Source: an uncultured Chthonomonas sp. (GTDB lineage Bacteria; Armatimonadota; Chthonomonadetes; Chthonomonadales; Chthonomonadaceae). Taken from it: a stretch of DNA of 44,062 nt. The DNA is taken from NCBI GenBank assembly GCA_903919615.1, contig CAIXIX010000539.1:1-44062 (forward strand), written 5' to 3'. Made by a program: the position numbers and the translations under genes. Below, in pieces: positions 42,206 through 44,062 of this stretch. Each line of letters opens with the position of its first letter. Position 1 is the stretch's first letter. The notes beneath the pieces are model-generated. The model saw only the letters and a program-made list of their open reading frames with translations. It had not been told where the DNA came from and made no database searches.

Positions 42206-42275
42206 AACGATGTCCTTTCATGCGTATCAGCAGAGAAACGAATTAACGTTGTCGTCTCTCTGCATGAAACAGCAC
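42206..42275 (-). promoter_or_regulatory. Structured rpsC leader
   Basis: In the minus transcript 42263-42252 pairs with 42241-42230 over 12 bp with a single G-U wobble, around a 10-nt loop. ATGAAA/TTTCAT segments (42264-42269 and 42216-42221) can extend it. The extended stem touches the AAGGA ribosome binding site of rpsC. Confidence 0.55.
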
Positions 42276-42926
42276 CTACTCCGCGTCGGCTTGTGTCGGC
42301 GCTCCGCTCTCATCTACTCCATCAAGCTCCACCGAAGTGGTCTCGTCTGCTAGCTGAACTTCCGGCGTAGCGATTACAGCTCCTTCGAGCTCAAGTGCGG
42401 CCGTCTCTTCAACTGTAACAGGCGCTGCTGCAGGCGCAACTGCCTGTCGGCGTGCTGCGCGAGCTGCTTCAGAGCGGGAACCAACTGCCTTTTTAGGCTT
42501 TCGTGGTTTAGGCTCGACCTCTTCGACCACCACTGTGATGTGGCTCATTCGCTTAAGGATATGGTAGGCTCGGCCCTGTGCACGAGGCTGCACGCGCTTC
42601 ATGCGCGGCCCTTCGTCAACACGCGCCTCGACCAGTTTCAGCCTGGACTGATCCAGACCATGGTTGTTTGCGGCGTTGGCAACGGCCGATGTTAGGACCT
42701 TTGAGATGTATCCGGCAGCTCGGTTCGGAATGTAGCGCAGGAATGCGAGTGCATCTAGAGCATATTTTCCGCGGACGGAATCCATGACGAGCCTCGCCTT
42801 ACGCGGCGGTACGCGAATGAACTTCGCAACTGCCTGTGCCTGGTTATCTTCTACCTTGCGGCCACGGTTCTTTTTTCGGTTCTCGCGATGCTCGCGCGTT
42901 CGCTCAACCGCTGTATCATTTGGCAT
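42276..42926 (-). CDS. rplV: 50S ribosomal protein L22 (uL22) with both ends extended
   Basis: The L22 core spans about residues 30-140 (AVAKFIRVPPRKARLVMDSV, IPNRAAGYISKVLTSAVANA, RMKRVQPRAQGRAYHILKRM with the tunnel loop). A basic 30-residue arm precedes it, and an Ala/Glu/Val-rich acidic tail of about 75 residues follows, giving 216 residues instead of about 115. L22's loop lines the exit tunnel; the tail would lie on the subunit surface. Confidence 0.95.
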   Translation of the reverse strand: MPNDTAVERTREHRENRKKNRGRKVEDNQAQAVAKFIRVPPRKARLVMDSVRGKYALDALAFLRYIPNRAAGYISKVLTSAVANAANNHGLDQSRLKLVEARVDEGPRMKRVQPRAQGRAYHILKRMSHITVVVEEVEPKPRKPKKAVGSRSEAARAARRQAVAPAAAPVTVEETAALELEGAVIATPEVQLADETTSVELDGVDESGAPTQADAE

Positions 42927-42944
42927 TTTTATCTGCGTCCTTCT

Positions 42945-43232
42945 CTACTTGATACCGGAGCGCCGCTCGACCTGCTGGCCGGCGTGTCCCCGGAAAAGGC
43001 GCGTGACAGCGAACTCGCCAAGCTTATGTCCGACCATGTTCTCAGTGATGAAGATCGGAATATGTTTGCGCCCGTCATGGACTAGCATCGTGTGACCGAT
43101 GAAGTCCGGGAAGATTGTGGAACGACGTGACCAGGTTTTAATGGCCTTTTTCTCGTTCCGGGCATTCATATTCCGGACTTTCTCGAGTAGTTTCGGGTCC
43201 GCGTAGGGCCCCTTTTTCAGTGAACGTCCCAT
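42945..43232 (-). CDS. rpsS: 30S ribosomal protein S19 (uS19)
   Basis: The 95-residue protein begins [20 protein letters not shown] and contains [40 protein letters not shown] and [12 protein letters not shown]. It lies in the 30S head beside S13. Length and order between rplB and rplV are normal. Confidence 0.97.
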   Translation of the reverse strand: MGRSLKKGPYADPKLLEKVRNMNARNEKKAIKTWSRRSTIFPDFIGHTMLVHDGRKHIPIFITENMVGHKLGEFAVTRLFRGHAGQQVERRSGIK

Positions 43233-43244
43233 ACGTATCCCCTA

Positions 43245-44062
43245 TTATTTCGCGCCGCGCTTGCGGACAATATACTTGTCGGTAGACTTGTTATGTCTGG
43301 TCTTATAACCAAGAGCCGGCTTACCCCATGGGGTTGCAGGACCCTTCTTTCGACCAATAGGGCTCTGAGCTTCGCCACCACCGTGTGGGTGGTCTCTCGG
43401 GGTCATTGCTACACCGCGAACATGTGGCTTGATACCACGCCATCGGGATGCACCAGCTTTACCGAGCGACTGGTTCTCGTGCTCGGGATTGCCGACCTGG
43501 CCGATTGTTGCATGGCAAGTCAGGAGAATAAGCCGGGTTTCGCCGGACGGCAGGCGAACCTGCGCATACTTGTTCTCTTTGGCCATCAACTGGGCCCCAA
43601 CGCCAGCGGACCGAACCAACTGGCCGCCCTTGCCAAGGTGAAGTTCGATGTTGTGGATCGTCGTACCCACCGGAATCGCGCGCAACGGCAGGTTGTTACC
43701 TGGCCGAATGTCCGCATTTTCCGATGCGATAATCGAATCGCCTTCCTTAAGCCCTATTGGGGTTAGGATATATCTCTTTTCACCATCTGCATACTCGACG
43801 AGCGAAATTCGGCAAGATCGATTGGGATCATATTCGATTGTCAGCACGGTTGCCGGTACATCCAGCTTATTGCGCTTGAAATCGATGATCCGGTACATCC
43901 GCTTGGTACCACCACCGTGGAAGCGATGTGTAACGCGACCTTTATTGTTTCGTCCACCGGTCTTCTTAATTGGCGTAAGCAGGGGCTTGTGCGGATCTAC
44001 TGGCTGGTTCTTACCCTCTTTCTTGGTAAGCTCCGTAAAGGTAGAAATCGCTCGGAAGCGCC
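43245..44062 (-). CDS. rplB: 50S ribosomal protein L2 (uL2), N-terminus cut by the window
   Basis: The frame runs off the right edge, so about the first 14 residues are missing. The visible part starts [20 protein letters not shown] and includes [40 protein letters not shown], the functional loop [20 protein letters not shown] and the C-terminus [12 protein letters not shown]. The conserved His in HPHGGGE is near the peptidyl-transferase centre. Confidence 0.97.
   Translation of the reverse strand, partial: RFRAISTFTELTKKEGKNQPVDPHKPLLTPIKKTGGRNNKGRVTHRFHGGGTKRMYRIIDFKRNKLDVPATVLTIEYDPNRSCRISLVEYADGEKRYILTPIGLKEGDSIIASENADIRPGNNLPLRAIPVGTTIHNIELHLGKGGQLVRSAGVGAQLMAKENKYAQVRLPSGETRLILLTCHATIGQVGNPEHENQSLGKAGASRWRGIKPHVRGVAMTPRDHPHGGGEAQSPIGRKKGPATPWGKPALGYKTRHNKSTDKYIVRKRGAK

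Noticed and set aside
43487-43496. Third copy of the GTCGGCAAT sequence inside rplB
   Set aside because: Here it encodes the conserved V-G-N of QVGNPEHE, and the flanks (ccag and cccg) do not pair, so there is no hairpin. It serves as a useful negative control for the leader pair.

Overview
The window is chromosomal DNA of a free-living bacterium with a GC content near one half. It runs into the start of a very large ribosomal-protein cluster read on the minus strand. SepF next to a YggS-type PLP protein and ProC, a zinc-type S14, C-form S4 and L36, and a non-proteobacterial gene mix point to a Terrabacteria-like lineage. Armatimonadota would fit, but this is an impression and not a demonstration. 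There are no phage genes, insertion sequences, CRISPR arrays, tRNAs or rRNAs that I can see.

Layout. Positions 1-6400 hold a short exported Cys-rich protein with its own promoter and terminator, a sugar-type oxidoreductase, a small membrane-anchored protein, the yggS-sepF-proC cell-division/PLP cluster, and a secreted GH2-like protein that has lost its catalytic glutamate. Positions 6412-11830 (minus) carry a lyxose-isomerase-like cupin, then SMC, then a membrane-anchored propeller-like protein directly behind SMC. Positions 11925-22920 are mostly plus strand: a GNAT acetyltransferase, DUF2252 (minus), MgtC, a second Gfo/Idh oxidoreductase followed at 6 nt by a double-domain dCTP deaminase and an Hsp70-like ATPase, a TPR-Yip1 membrane protein with two tandem-repeat tracts, an RsmB-type rRNA m5C methyltransferase, and a TPR protein. 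An exported NlpC/P60 peptidase (minus) closes this part.

From 24070 to the right edge lies the merged S10-spc-alpha-L13 cluster. In transcription order (right to left) it reads rplB, rpsS, rplV, rpsC, rplP, rpmC, rpsQ, rplN, rplX, rplE, an EF-G paralogue, rpsZ, rpsH, rplF, rplR, rpsE, rpmD, rplO, secY, adk, map, infA, rpmJ, rpsM, rpsK, rpsD, rpoA, rplQ, truA, rplM, rpsI. Gene order is classical except for the EF-G paralogue between rplE and rpsZ. Many proteins carry low-complexity extensions (S3 RGG tail, acidic tails on L16 and L22, long N-terminal arms on S17 and IF1, an insertion in L17).

The most interesting signal is in the spacers. Tightly packed genes alternate with spacers of about 70-380 nt, and almost every such spacer holds one or more hairpins just upstream of the next gene. 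Where stems are imperfect, the imperfections are G-U wobbles that are valid only in the minus-strand transcript, which argues for selection on RNA. Two of these hairpins, before rplE (L5) and before rplR (L18), share an identical 9-nt loop (GTCGGCAAT) on different, self-complementary stems. L5 and L18 are the two 5S rRNA-binding proteins encoded here. The rpsZ leader can form two roughly 10-bp helices in pseudoknot or mutually exclusive order. These look like a set of undescribed ribosomal-protein leader RNAs. Everything here was read by eye, without folding software or database searches.
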